NCBI GenBank assembly: GCA_027067955.1
Contig: JAMOUW010000031.1
Span: 1-42,318 of the forward strand
Origin: Thermaceae bacterium
Lineage (GTDB): Bacteria; Deinococcota; Deinococci; Deinococcales; Marinithermaceae
Direction: 5' to 3'
Length of the DNA: 42,318 nt
Both the position numbers and the translations under genes were made by a program. The notes beneath the pieces are model-generated. The model made no database searches and was not told the DNA's origin. It was given only the letters and a program-made list of their open reading frames with translations. Of this stretch, positions 16,468 through 24,311 are shown one piece after another. The number at the start of each line of letters is the position of its first letter. The first letter of the stretch is position 1.

Positions 16468-17246
16468 AACGTTCCCAATTCTATTTTACGCACCTCGCCG
16501 GTGCCTACGCCCAGACGGGCGGCCAGGGCGCGGTAGGATTCGGGATCACCGGTAACGTAGTGGACCACCCGCCCCGTCCCCGGTCCCCGGGGCAGGCTGC
16601 GGGCGACCGTGCGCGCGGTGGGTGCGGCCGAGTCTATCAGCCGCAGGTCAGGGCGCAGCCGTGCCAGCAGCGGTTTCAGATAGGGGTAGTGGGTGCAGCC
16701 GAGAATGAGCGCCTCCAGGTCGTTCGGGGCGTCCTCCAGATAGTGGCTGGCCACCAGGCTGGCGGCTTCGTCCTGCCAGAGCCCCTCCTCTACTATCGGC
16801 ACGAAGAGCGGGGTTGCCAGCGACCAGACCCGCCGCCCCCGTTTTTCCAGGCGTTCCTGATATGCGCCGCTGGAAATCGTTGCCCGGGTGCCGATGACGC
16901 CCACGCGAGCGTAGGCCTGCGCTTCCTCTACGGCAGGGGTAATGACGTCGAACACGGGCACGCCGAGCCGGGAAAGGTCGCCCAGGGCAAGGCTGGAGGC
17001 GGTGTTGCAGGCCACCACCAGCGCCACCGCGCCCTGGCGCAGCAGGAAACCGCTGATCTCCCAGGCGAAGCGACGTACCAGCTCCGGGGGCTTTGAGCCG
17101 TAGGGAACCCGCGCGGTGTCGCCAAAATAGAGGAAGTCGCGCCCGGGTAGTTCCCGGCGCAGGGCTTCGAGAACGGTGAGGCCGCCGACGCCCGAATCGA
17201 AGACGCCTATGGGTTGTTTAAGCGGAGCAGACTCTTCCTGGTTCAT
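16464..17246 (-). CDS. murI: Glutamate racemase
   Basis: MurI makes D-glutamate for peptidoglycan. In the 260 residues the two catalytic cysteines are Cys80 (VACNTAS) and Cys184 (LGCTHYPYL), and the substrate loop is IGVFDSGVGGLTV (Asp17). FGDTARVPYGSK (about 41-52) is also a family mark. AAGGGG is about 10 nt before the ATG, giving a modest ribosome-binding site. The gene follows ychF by 44 nt and overlaps rph by ATGA, so it belongs to the ychF-murI-rph-rdgB transcript. Confidence 0.96.
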   Translation of the reverse strand: MNQEESAPLKQPIGVFDSGVGGLTVLEALRRELPGRDFLYFGDTARVPYGSKPPELVRRFAWEISGFLLRQGAVALVVACNTASSLALGDLSRLGVPVFDVITPAVEEAQAYARVGVIGTRATISSGAYQERLEKRGRRVWSLATPLFVPIVEEGLWQDEAASLVASHYLEDAPNDLEALILGCTHYPYLKPLLARLRPDLRLIDSAAPTARTVARSLPRGPGTGRVVHYVTGDPESYRALAARLGVGTGEVRKIELGTL

Positions 17247-17290
17247 GTTCGCGGGCCCCTTGAAACCGGGAGGGATCGCCTGAAAGGGAC

Positions 17291-18412
17291 TTAGACGTTG
17301 AAGAGGATATGCATTACGTCACCGTCCTGCACGACGTAGTCCTTGCCCTCGGTGCGCACCCAGCCCTTTTCCTTGGCCGCGGCCCAGCCGCCGGCCCGGG
17401 CCAGCCTGAGCCAGTCGATAACCTCGGCGCGGATGAAGCCGCGTTCCATGTCGGTGTGGATTTCTCCCGCAGCTTGCGGGGCCTTAGTGCCGCGGCGCAC
17501 GGTCCAGGCCCGTACTTCCTTCTCGCTGGCGGTAAGGAACGTTATCAGGTCGAGCGCGCGATATCCCGCCAGCACCAGGCGGTCGAGGCCCGACTGCTCG
17601 AGCCCCAGCTCGGTCAGGTACTCGCGCGCTTCTTCGTCCGAAAGTTCGGCCAGCTCGGCCTCGATCTTGGCCGAGATGACCACCAGCTCGGCCCCCTCGC
17701 GTGCGGCCAGCTCGCGCAGCCGCTGGACGTGTTCGTTGCCCGCCGGCAGGTCTTCCTCGCCGACGTTGGCCACGTAGACCACCGGTTTGGCGGTAATGAG
17801 GCCGTATTCCCTGAAAACGCGTTTCAACAGTTTGCTGTGCTCTTCACCGCCACCGGTGAAGGTGCGGGCGGGTTCGCCCGCCTCCAGGTGGGCCACCAGC
17901 GGCCGCAAGAGCTCCACCAGCGCCGCGTCTTCCTTGCTGACGCGGGCGCTGCGTTCCAGTTTTTCCAGACGGCGCTCGAGCGTTCCCAAATCGGACAGCG
18001 CCAGTTCGGTGTTGATTATCTCGGCGTCGCGGAGCGGGTCAACGGAGCCGTCAACGTGAACGACGTTCGGGTCTTCGAAGCAACGCACCACGTGGGCCAC
18101 CGCGGCTACCTCGCGAATATTACCCAGAAACTGGTTGCCGAGGCCCTCTCCCTTGTGGGCGCCCTTTACCAGTCCGGCGATGTCCACGAACTCGACATAG
18201 GTGGGCACCACCGGCGGCCGCCGCTCCCCCTTGGTGAAGATGTCCGCCAGCTTTTCCAGCCGCTCGTCGGGAACGGTGACCACGCCTACGTTCTTGTCGA
18301 TGGTGGCGAAGGGGTAGTTGGCCGCGAGCGCGCCCGCCCTGGTGATTGCGTTGAAGAGGGTGGATTTGCCCACATTGGGCAGCCCGACGATGCCGATGGA
18401 AAGGTTCGCCAT
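17291..18412 (-). CDS. ychF: Ribosome-associated ATPase YchF (OLA1 family)
   Basis: YchF is a universally conserved Obg-related P-loop protein that prefers ATP, binds ribosomes and is tied to stress responses. The 373 residues show G1 GLPNVGKST (10-18), G3 DIAGLVKGA, the atypical G4 segment NVGEED (the N-x-x-E form that changes nucleotide specificity), a coiled-coil insertion (about 130-200, [21 protein letters not shown]) and a C-terminal TGS domain ([23 protein letters not shown]). The ATG at 18412 was chosen over upstream in-frame codons because the family begins [16 protein letters not shown] and a promoter ends 10 nt before it. It is the first gene of the minus-strand operon with murI, rph and rdgB. 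Confidence 0.97.
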   Translation of the reverse strand: MANLSIGIVGLPNVGKSTLFNAITRAGALAANYPFATIDKNVGVVTVPDERLEKLADIFTKGERRPPVVPTYVEFVDIAGLVKGAHKGEGLGNQFLGNIREVAAVAHVVRCFEDPNVVHVDGSVDPLRDAEIINTELALSDLGTLERRLEKLERSARVSKEDAALVELLRPLVAHLEAGEPARTFTGGGEEHSKLLKRVFREYGLITAKPVVYVANVGEEDLPAGNEHVQRLRELAAREGAELVVISAKIEAELAELSDEEAREYLTELGLEQSGLDRLVLAGYRALDLITFLTASEKEVRAWTVRRGTKAPQAAGEIHTDMERGFIRAEVIDWLRLARAGGWAAAKEKGWVRTEGKDYVVQDGDVMHILFNV

Positions 18413-18422
18413 ACAAAGGGCC

Positions 18423-18451
18423 AGTATACAGCGTTTTCGTGCGGTATCCAA
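18423..18451 (-). promoter_or_regulatory. Promoter of ychF operon
   Basis: On the minus strand TTGGAT (18446-18451) is separated by 17 nt from TATACT (18423-18428). The expected start leaves only a 3-4 nt leader before the ychF ATG, so translation is nearly leaderless. Confidence 0.7.
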
Positions 18452-18746
18452 GCAAAAGTAGCTGGCCGGCGGCGACGGCGTGGCTGCGGCTCGTATGGCC
18501 GGTGTTCCGTTGCTCGCGGCGGAACAGACTACGGCAAAGCCGCGGATTTTGGCTGGTACGGTCCCGACCGAGCAGAGGGGCCCGCGTCCGCCGGCGCGGG
18601 AGCCGCGCGAGAAGAACGAAACGTGGGCGAGGCCGCTTACCTTTGCATTCGGGCTGCGTCCTGCCACAAGGCGTATCGGGCGTGCATCAAGCGTGCGGAG
18701 CGTGCCGGTGCGCGATCAGGATATGTTGCGACGGGCGCAAACATCC
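18452..18746. other. Gene-free stretch between ychF promoter and a strong hairpin
   Basis: This GC-rich stretch has no open frame with convincing coding character, no recognisable structural RNA and no repeat that I can identify. Open frames crossing it have no recognisable family and no ribosome-binding site. It may hold the lipoprotein gene's 3' untranslated region or an unrecognised small RNA. Confidence 0.4.
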
Positions 18747-18776
18747 AACCGTCCGTGCCATGTGGCACGGACGGTT
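18747..18776 (-). terminator. 14-bp inverted repeat downstream of the lipoprotein gene (probable terminator, no T-run)
   Basis: Arms AACCGTCCGTGCCA and its exact reverse complement flank TG; a realistic RNA stem has 13 pairs and a 4-nt loop. It lies 22 nt past the lipoprotein stop. There is only a weak T content after it on the minus strand (GGATGTTTG), so it may terminate poorly or protect the 3' end instead. Confidence 0.55.
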
Positions 18777-18798
18777 GACACTCGGAGGTGCAGCGAGA

Positions 18799-19755
18799 TT
18801 AGAGGCCTTTGGTGTTCTCTGGAGGATCTTTAGGAGTCCTTTCCTTGATTATGAACTGGCCGCAACCTTCGAATTCTACCGTAACGGAATGCGCTACTTC
18901 CTCGTCGCCGTTAGAAACGGTCCAGCTGTACTTAACAGTACCTTTGTCGGCTTTAGGAGCGGGTGAGCAGGTCGTGTTGAGGTGGAGATTGACCTCGGAA
19001 TCGACCTTCTCCTGCAGCTTGTCGCCGTGGTACTGCTCGGCGGTGGCGGTTTCCTTGATCCAGCCGGCGTCGAAGGGGTCTTCGTTGTCGTCCTGGTCGG
19101 GGGTGTAGCTGCCCGCGTGGGCGTACTTGATGGTGTGGCTCTCACCCGTGGTCTTGGAGCTTCCGGGGGTGGGAGTCGAGCTGCCCCAGCTCCAGGAGCT
19201 GGAGTGCTCGTAGTCGTAGCCGCTGTCGGAGCGGGTCCAGGTGCGGTTGAACTTGTGGTTAACGGTGAAGATGCCTTTGCCGATGGTGTAGGTAATGTCG
19301 CCTTCCGCGTGATATCCGCTGTAGGGGTCGTTGTCGTTGGCATCCTTCATTACCAGGGTGCCGGTACGCTCAACGGCGGCGAACTTACCGAATCCAACGG
19401 TGCACTTGATCTCGTAGGTGGCGTCTACTGCGATACCGTCATCATCGGCGTCGGTGGCGTCGCCGCTGACGGTGGATTCCGAGCAATCCCACTCGGAAAC
19501 CGGAGAATTGAGAATCAAATGGAAGTCGCGCTCACTGGGCACGAACCCGAACGGCAGACCAACTTTTTCGCTCAACGATAGATCGTACTCGGCGCGCTCA
19601 CCGCTCGTGAGCACCAGATCTTCGTTCACGTCGAGCGCTTCAACGGCGGTCGCCTGGTTGCTGGCATTGCCGCCTCCGTTGTCCTTCTTGGTGGTGGTGC
19701 TACACGCCGCCAGGAGCAGCACAAGTAGCGCAAAAATACTCAGTTTCTTCATCAT
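18799..19755 (-). CDS. Uncharacterised secreted lipoprotein
   Basis: I do not recognise a family. The 318 residues begin with a clear lipoprotein signal: MMKK, a leucine-rich core and lipobox LAAC with Cys18. The mature chain is acidic and rich in Ser, Thr, Trp and Tyr, with Asp-rich turns (DATDADDDG, DQDDNEDPFD) that could bind calcium and a low-complexity SSSWSWGSSTPTPGSS tract. Four further cysteines (in WDCSE, IKCTV, TTCSP and EGCGQ) could form two disulfides. The body looks beta-rich. AAGGAGG sits 6 nt before the first of two tandem ATGs, one of the better Shine-Dalgarno sites here. It diverges from the SARP-like regulator across 79 bp carrying paired TGGTTAA repeats, so it may be that regulator's target. 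Confidence 0.85.
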   Translation of the reverse strand: MMKKLSIFALLVLLLAACSTTTKKDNGGGNASNQATAVEALDVNEDLVLTSGERAEYDLSLSEKVGLPFGFVPSERDFHLILNSPVSEWDCSESTVSGDATDADDDGIAVDATYEIKCTVGFGKFAAVERTGTLVMKDANDNDPYSGYHAEGDITYTIGKGIFTVNHKFNRTWTRSDSGYDYEHSSSWSWGSSTPTPGSSKTTGESHTIKYAHAGSYTPDQDDNEDPFDAGWIKETATAEQYHGDKLQEKVDSEVNLHLNTTCSPAPKADKGTVKYSWTVSNGDEEVAHSVTVEFEGCGQFIIKERTPKDPPENTKGL

Positions 19756-19809
19756 TTCTTCCCTCCTTCGGAGCCGCGGCCAGCTCCTAGCATCAGGCTA
19801 ACGTGTACA

Positions 19810-19827
19810 TGGTTAAGTAGTGGTTAA
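19810..19827. promoter_or_regulatory. Paired TGGTTAA direct repeats, candidate SARP-type operator
   Basis: Two identical heptamers TGGTTAA (19810-19816 and 19821-19827) are separated by 4 bp, an 11-bp repeat period. This is the arrangement bound by Streptomyces SARP regulators. The site lies between the divergent lipoprotein gene and the regulator with the SARP-like DNA-binding domain, 8 bp from the regulator's ATG. Confidence 0.6.
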
Positions 19828-19834
19828 ATAGGGT

Positions 19835-22264
19835 ATGGCGGAAGGATACGTTTACCGGAAGGTTCTACTCGATCGCATCATACTAGCGATGCGACAGAGC
19901 CCGGTAGTGCTTTGGGGTCCCCCGGGTTTCGGCAAAACCCTGGTCCTCAGAGAAATTGCCCGGGAGCGCGATATCCCTTACCGGGAACAGGAGGGCGATG
20001 AGCCGGGAGTCTACGACCTGTTGCGGCCGCCGGAGAGATGGCGTCCCGGACAGGTGGTGGCCTTGCGGCGCAGGCCCGCGGGGGCGCACGAGTTCGTTCT
20101 CTTCGGACCCCAGGCGCTGGCGTTCGAGATAGAGGAGGCGCGGGAGATGGCGCGCCGCCTGAAAGCGGGGCGGGACTGGAGAAAGGTTTGGGAGCGCCTG
20201 GGGGGCTGGCCGGTGCTGGTCAGGCAGGCTTTCGAGCACGGCGCTTCCTACCCCCACGAAGAACCCCTGCGTTCATGGATGGAAGCGTTGCTCGTCCGCC
20301 TGGCGCCCAAGGAGCGTGAAGTCTTGGGACTCTTGCGTTTCGAGCCCAGCGAGCTGGCCGCCTGGCGCGCGCTCGATTCCGCGGCGCTCACGGCTCTGCT
20401 GGAGCGGGGTTTCGTGCGTCCGCACGAGGGCAGGTTGCGTTTGCTGCCAGCGCTGGCCAATTACCTGGCAGAAACGGAGCCGCTGCCCCCGTTCGCCGTG
20501 GCTGAACGTTTATTGAACGCCGAGGAGACGCTGGGCGACCCGGAGGCGGCGCTAGAGGGATACCTGCGCTACGGCGCGCCCCGGGCTTCAGACGTATTCG
20601 TGCGCGCGGCGGCGCTGTGGAACCGTGAAGGAAGGGCGGAGAAGACGGTTAGTTACTGGAACCGCCTGCAGGTCATAGACGCACAGCCCGAGGCCTACCT
20701 GGCGGTGGCGGAGGCGGAGTACCTGGGCGGGCGTTTGCAGCGATCGCTGGGATTGTACGAGCACGTGGCCGCACGGCACTCGGACCGCAAGAAGCGGGCC
20801 GAGGCGCTGCTGGGCTTGGGGACGGTGCGGGTGCGGCTGGGGCGCTATGAGGAAGCGGTGGAGGCCTTCCGCGAGGCAGCCAAGCACGCCACCCCGGAGC
20901 AGCAATGCCGCGCCGAGGCTTCTCTGGGCGGCGCCCTCGTTCGCATCGGCCGCTATGCGGAGGCGGCGCGGGTGCTGGAGCATGCGCGCACCAGCGCCGC
21001 GGGGGTCGATCCCCGGGTGGAGGCGCGCGCCCAGCACAATCTGGGTATCGCCTACCACCATATGGGTCTGCTTCCCGAGGCAATCACCGCCTATACGTCG
21101 TCTTTGCAGATACGCGGCGAAGACGAGCCGCTGGCTCGGGCGAACACTCTGCTTTCCCTGGGGGAAGCGCTGCGTCTTACCGGAAGGTGGGAGGAGGCGG
21201 AGCGCACCCTTAAGGAGGCGCGTAGGGTTGCGGAAGCCAGCGGTGAATACAGGTCTTTGGGTTATAGCTATCTCAACACCGGCGATCTTTACGTGGAGGC
21301 GGGCTGGCTGGAGGAAGCGGGGGAGTCTTACCGCCTTGCCCAGGACCTCCTGGTGCCCAGCGAGGACCTCTACGGCATCGGATTGGTCGAGCTGGGGATG
21401 GGGCGCATGTACGCTCGCATGGGGCGTTTGCGCGAAGCTGAGTGGCGTTTTCGGAAGGCGCTGGAAAACCTTAAAGACGGGGGGAGTCCGGCTGAGCACG
21501 CCAGCGTGTGGATCGAGCAGTCGCGCTTGCTCGGGGACGAAGAGGCGGCGCGCCTGCTGGAGCGTGCCGAGAGCGCGGCGAAGGAGATGGGGGCGCGTCG
21601 CGTCGCCCTGCAGGCCCGGCTCGAGCGCCTGGCGCGCATAGCACCCGAATTTTCCGCGCAGGAGGTTGAAGAGGTCTCCGTAGAGGTGGTAAAGCTGGAA
21701 GCGCTTCCCTTGCTGCTTTCCCCGCACCTGGTGCCCATATGGCTGGCTGCTGGTGCCGCCGCAGAGGGAGGTGCGCTGGTGTACGAGCGCCTGGTTTGGG
21801 GCTGGGGAGCGGTGCGGGTGCATTCGCTGGGTGCGGTCCGCATAATGCGTGAGAGTCCGGTGGAGTTTTTTACCAGCAAAGAGCCGTGGGTGCTTTTCGC
21901 GTTGTGGCTCCGCGGTCCCTCGGATCCCGAAAAGCTGGCGGAGTGGCTTTTCCCGGACGCCAGAAATCCTCGCAAGCGCGTGCAGATAGCGGTGCACCAC
22001 GTGCGCGAGGCCCTGGGTGAACCCTGGATCAGGCGGCGCGAGGGAGCCTACGTGGCCGACCCATTGCCGGGAACCTGGTGGGACCTGGCGGTGTTGCGCG
22101 CGGCGCTGGCCGGGTACGAAAAAGTACCAGATTGGGCGGCGGAAGCGCGCGAAAAAGCGCTCAAACAGTTAAACGGCGGCCCGTTGCTGCCGGGAACGCC
22201 GTTCAAAGAGGAGCGCGAACAGGTGCAGCGCGAGCTCAGTCGAAAACCAGCGCCATCTGACTGA
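19835..22264 (+). CDS. Large transcriptional regulator: P-loop domain, TPR repeats, C-terminal SARP/BTAD-like winged helix
   Basis: The 809-residue protein resembles MalT/LAL and SARP regulators but in an unusual order. Residues 28-35 are a Walker A loop (GPPGFGKT). Only about 90 residues later comes GGWP (123-126), the MalT-like conserved end of the ATPase core; the stretch that should hold Walker B appears missing. From about 250 to 600 there are many TPR-like helical repeats (for example KRAEALLGLGTVRVRLGRYE and RAEASLGGALVRIGRYAEAA). About 660-745 is an OmpR/SARP-type winged helix (VRIMRESPVEFF, PWVLFALWLRG, RVQIAVHHVREALG, GAYVADP), with a short BTAD-like tail. In most SARPs that domain is N-terminal. 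The start has no Shine-Dalgarno sequence. The 3' end overlaps the DJ-1 gene by 29 bp. Target and inducer are unknown. Confidence 0.85.
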   Translation: MAEGYVYRKVLLDRIILAMRQSPVVLWGPPGFGKTLVLREIARERDIPYREQEGDEPGVYDLLRPPERWRPGQVVALRRRPAGAHEFVLFGPQALAFEIEEAREMARRLKAGRDWRKVWERLGGWPVLVRQAFEHGASYPHEEPLRSWMEALLVRLAPKEREVLGLLRFEPSELAAWRALDSAALTALLERGFVRPHEGRLRLLPALANYLAETEPLPPFAVAERLLNAEETLGDPEAALEGYLRYGAPRASDVFVRAAALWNREGRAEKTVSYWNRLQVIDAQPEAYLAVAEAEYLGGRLQRSLGLYEHVAARHSDRKKRAEALLGLGTVRVRLGRYEEAVEAFREAAKHATPEQQCRAEASLGGALVRIGRYAEAARVLEHARTSAAGVDPRVEARAQHNLGIAYHHMGLLPEAITAYTSSLQIRGEDEPLARANTLLSLGEALRLTGRWEEAERTLKEARRVAEASGEYRSLGYSYLNTGDLYVEAGWLEEAGESYRLAQDLLVPSEDLYGIGLVELGMGRMYARMGRLREAEWRFRKALENLKDGGSPAEHASVWIEQSRLLGDEEAARLLERAESAAKEMGARRVALQARLERLARIAPEFSAQEVEEVSVEVVKLEALPLLLSPHLVPIWLAAGAAAEGGALVYERLVWGWGAVRVHSLGAVRIMRESPVEFFTSKEPWVLFALWLRGPSDPEKLAEWLFPDARNPRKRVQIAVHHVREALGEPWIRRREGAYVADPLPGTWWDLAVLRAALAGYEKVPDWAAEAREKALKQLNGGPLLPGTPFKEEREQVQRELSRKPAPSD

Positions 22265-22784
22265 GCACGGGGTCGATGTCGAAGCCGGCGGCCTGCAGGT
22301 GGTCGAGCAGGGCGCCCAGGAGGAAAAGATAACCGGCGGTGGTGGTCACCTTGCCCACCGCGTAAGCGGTTTCGTGGCCGGGTTTTGCGTAGCGCTTCAC
22401 CTCTTCCAGGTAAGCCGGATGAGCCGCCACGAGCTGCGGGGCGCGCCCCAGCTCGCCCAGGAACACCGGTCCGTTCGCTCCCAGGAAGATTGCGTCCAGG
22501 CGGGGCCAGACTTCTTCGAACCACAGCTCCATTTGCAGATCACGGGCGGCGCGGGCAAGCCCCTTGCCACCGGGGACTACCAGCAGGTTGAGCTCGGGGC
22601 GTGCGGGCAAGGAGTACCTGGCGGTCCATACGGTGCCGGCCGCGCCTTCCAGCGAGTGACGGCTCTTGGCGAGGGTGAAGGCTTCCAGTTCCGCGCCGGA
22701 CTCACGCAGTATTCGAGCCGCGTCCAGCACCGGAGCAGCCTCGGCTTCCAGGAACCCCATCGTAAGCAGCACCCCGATGCGCAT
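22236..22784 (-). CDS. DJ-1/PfpI family protein
   Basis: This 182-residue protein has the DJ-1/ThiJ/PfpI glutamine-amidotransferase-like fold: IGVLLTMGFLEAEAAPVLDAARIL (about 3-26), LNLLVVPGGKGLARAARD (about 65-82) and a C-terminal TTTAGYLFLLGALLDHLQAAGF. The nucleophile-elbow cysteine of active members appears absent: the expected position reads IFLGANGPVFLGELG, with no Cys, so a peptidase, chaperone or deglycase function is doubtful. The glutamate in FLEAEA fits the conserved Glu near residue 14. The start at 22784 is where family similarity begins; no strong ribosome-binding site is visible. Its 3' end overlaps the convergent regulator gene. Confidence 0.8.
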   Translation of the reverse strand: MRIGVLLTMGFLEAEAAPVLDAARILRESGAELEAFTLAKSRHSLEGAAGTVWTARYSLPARPELNLLVVPGGKGLARAARDLQMELWFEEVWPRLDAIFLGANGPVFLGELGRAPQLVAAHPAYLEEVKRYAKPGHETAYAVGKVTTTAGYLFLLGALLDHLQAAGFDIDPVLSQMALVFD

Positions 22785-22847
22785 GGTTCCATCTTCGCAC
22801 AACCGGGCCGCGCAACGGTGGGGAATTGAGCGCGGGACGGTTCTGGA

Positions 22848-22871
22848 GCCGGGGCGGCGCGCCGCCCCGGC
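22848..22871 (-). terminator. 24-bp perfect GC palindrome after the KamA-family gene
   Basis: The sequence is self-complementary across its full length with an all-GC core and lies 9 bp past the kamA-like stop, in the gap before the DJ-1 gene. It would form a strong hairpin in RNA. No T-run follows, so it may be a weak terminator or an mRNA-stabilising element. Confidence 0.45.
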
Positions 22872-22879
22872 CCGGGGGT

Positions 22880-24178
22880 TCAGGACATGAAGAAGAAGCG
22901 GTCCGCGCCAAACGCGGGAACCAGGTCGTCGAGCCAGGTGGCGGTTTCCGAGTAGCGGGCGAAGAAGGGGCGCCCTACCCAGGCGGGATCGCGCGCCTGC
23001 AGGAACTCCAGCACGAATACCTTTTCCCCTGCTACTGTGGCGCTGCCGACCACGCGCACCTTGCCCGGGAACGCCGACATGCTGGGTCCGCGCACGGTGC
23101 GCGCCAGCCCCGATACCTGGCGGTAGGCCCGGGCGAAGATATCGTGTGCGCGCGCCAGCGGAACTTCGAAATATTTCTTGGGCCCGGTGTCGCGCTCGAC
23201 GAACATGTAATAAGGGATCAGGCCGAGGCTTACTTCCTGCCGCCATTTTTCGGCCCAGATGGACGCGTCATCGTTGACATGGCGTATCAGGGGTGCCTGG
23301 GTGCGCACCACCGCTCCGGTGGAAAGCAGGTTCTTGATCGCTTCCTGTACGGTGTCCGTTTCCAGCTCGCGCGGATGGCTGAAGTGAGCCATGAAGGCCA
23401 GTTGCTTGCCCGCATCGACCACGCTTTCGAAGAGGCGAAGGAGTTCGTCGGCGTCGGCGTCGCTGGTGAAGCGGAGCGGCCAGTAGGCGAGCGATTTGCT
23501 GCCTATGCGGAGCGAGCGCAGGGTTTCCACCTCCAGCAGCGGTTTCAGATAGCGCTCCAGCAGGCTCGTTTTCATGACCATGGGGTCGCCGCCGGTTATG
23601 AGAACGTCGGTCACCTCGGGATGGGCGCGCAGGTAGTTCACCAGATCGTCCACGCGGCTGGATTCGAACCTGAGTTCGCGATCACCCACGAACTGGGCCC
23701 AGCGGAAGCAGTAGGTGCAGAATGCGTGACACGTTTGCCCGCCGGCGGGAAAGAAGAGCACGGTTTCGGCGTATTTGTGTTGCAGGCCGGGGAGCTTCCT
23801 GCCGTTCAGTTCGGGAACGTTGTGGGTAAGCTGTCCCGCCGGATGGGGGTTCATGGCGCGGCGGACCCGCCATACCTCTTCGGTGAGGGCGCGGCGGTCG
23901 CCGGAGGCGAGGGCGGCTTCGATGCGCGCGAAGGCTTTCGGGTCGAGCATCTCCCGTTGCGGGAAGACGAGCTGGAATATGGGGTCTTCCGGAACCCGGT
24001 CCCAGTCGATCAGCTCATCGAGTATGTAGGGGTTGGTGCGGAAGGGCAGCACCTGGGCCGCTACCTCGAGCTCGCGGCGCAGGTCTTCGGGGAGTCGCAT
24101 GTAAGCGGGATGCTGGCGAATGTTTTTTAGGGTTATCGGTTCGTAACGTCCGTACGCGTCCACGGGCGTGGCGTACAT
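22880..24178 (-). CDS. KamA-family radical SAM protein (lysine 2,3-aminomutase-like)
   Basis: The 432 residues carry the KAM-type radical SAM motif CHAFCTYC (Cys150, 154, 157), preceded by YAETVLFFP and followed by VTDVLITGGDP, as in lysine 2,3-aminomutase. In true KAM the PLP-binding lysine sits in a PGGGGK loop after a substrate-binding Asp; here the aligned segment is GPSMSAFPGK, so the lysine may be kept but the glycine loop and the Asp are not. The C-terminal zinc-site cysteines of clostridial KAM are also missing. It is therefore a KamA subfamily member of unknown substrate. AAAGGAGGT lies 6 nt before the ATG, and an extended -10 promoter drives a leader of about 76 nt with GC hairpins. 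It is the only gene here with such a leader. Confidence 0.85.
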   Translation of the reverse strand: MYATPVDAYGRYEPITLKNIRQHPAYMRLPEDLRRELEVAAQVLPFRTNPYILDELIDWDRVPEDPIFQLVFPQREMLDPKAFARIEAALASGDRRALTEEVWRVRRAMNPHPAGQLTHNVPELNGRKLPGLQHKYAETVLFFPAGGQTCHAFCTYCFRWAQFVGDRELRFESSRVDDLVNYLRAHPEVTDVLITGGDPMVMKTSLLERYLKPLLEVETLRSLRIGSKSLAYWPLRFTSDADADELLRLFESVVDAGKQLAFMAHFSHPRELETDTVQEAIKNLLSTGAVVRTQAPLIRHVNDDASIWAEKWRQEVSLGLIPYYMFVERDTGPKKYFEVPLARAHDIFARAYRQVSGLARTVRGPSMSAFPGKVRVVGSATVAGEKVFVLEFLQARDPAWVGRPFFARYSETATWLDDLVPAFGADRFFFMS

Positions 24179-24214
24179 GTACGACCTCCTTTCGTGTTTG
24201 GGTCGACGCGGGTG

Positions 24215-24232
24215 CCCGCGCGGCGGCGCGGG
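24215..24232 (-). promoter_or_regulatory. Hairpin in the kamA-like 5' leader
   Basis: CCCGCGC and GCGCGGG form a perfect 7-bp stem with a 4-nt loop, about 25 nt upstream of the Shine-Dalgarno sequence. A second, weaker CCGGG/CCCGG pairing lies 5' of it in the same leader. A role in translation or attenuation is possible but not shown. Confidence 0.4.
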
Positions 24233-24261
24233 ATGGAACCCGGGTTGGCGTTTCCCGGTTC

Positions 24262-24270
24262 ATTATAACA
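24262..24270 (-). promoter_or_regulatory. Extended -10 promoter of the kamA-like gene
   Basis: TGTTATAAT on the minus strand is a perfect TGnTATAAT extended -10. No good -35 is needed or seen. It predicts a leader of about 76 nt. Confidence 0.7.
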
Positions 24271-24311
24271 TGCGACCTGAAATTGCTATGTATACGTGTT
24301 CTGGACGGGGC

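Noticed and set aside
17309-18778. 489-codon plus-strand open frame opposite ychF
   Set aside because: Antisense shadow of ychF, whose family match is unambiguous.
18480-18833. 117-codon open frame in the gene-free stretch
   Set aside because: Composition is low in hydrophobic residues, there is no start signal, and it runs through the inverted repeat and into the lipoprotein gene.
22236-22784. Active DJ-1 type peptidase/deglycase
   Set aside because: The family is clear but no cysteine is present at the nucleophile elbow, so activity was not claimed.
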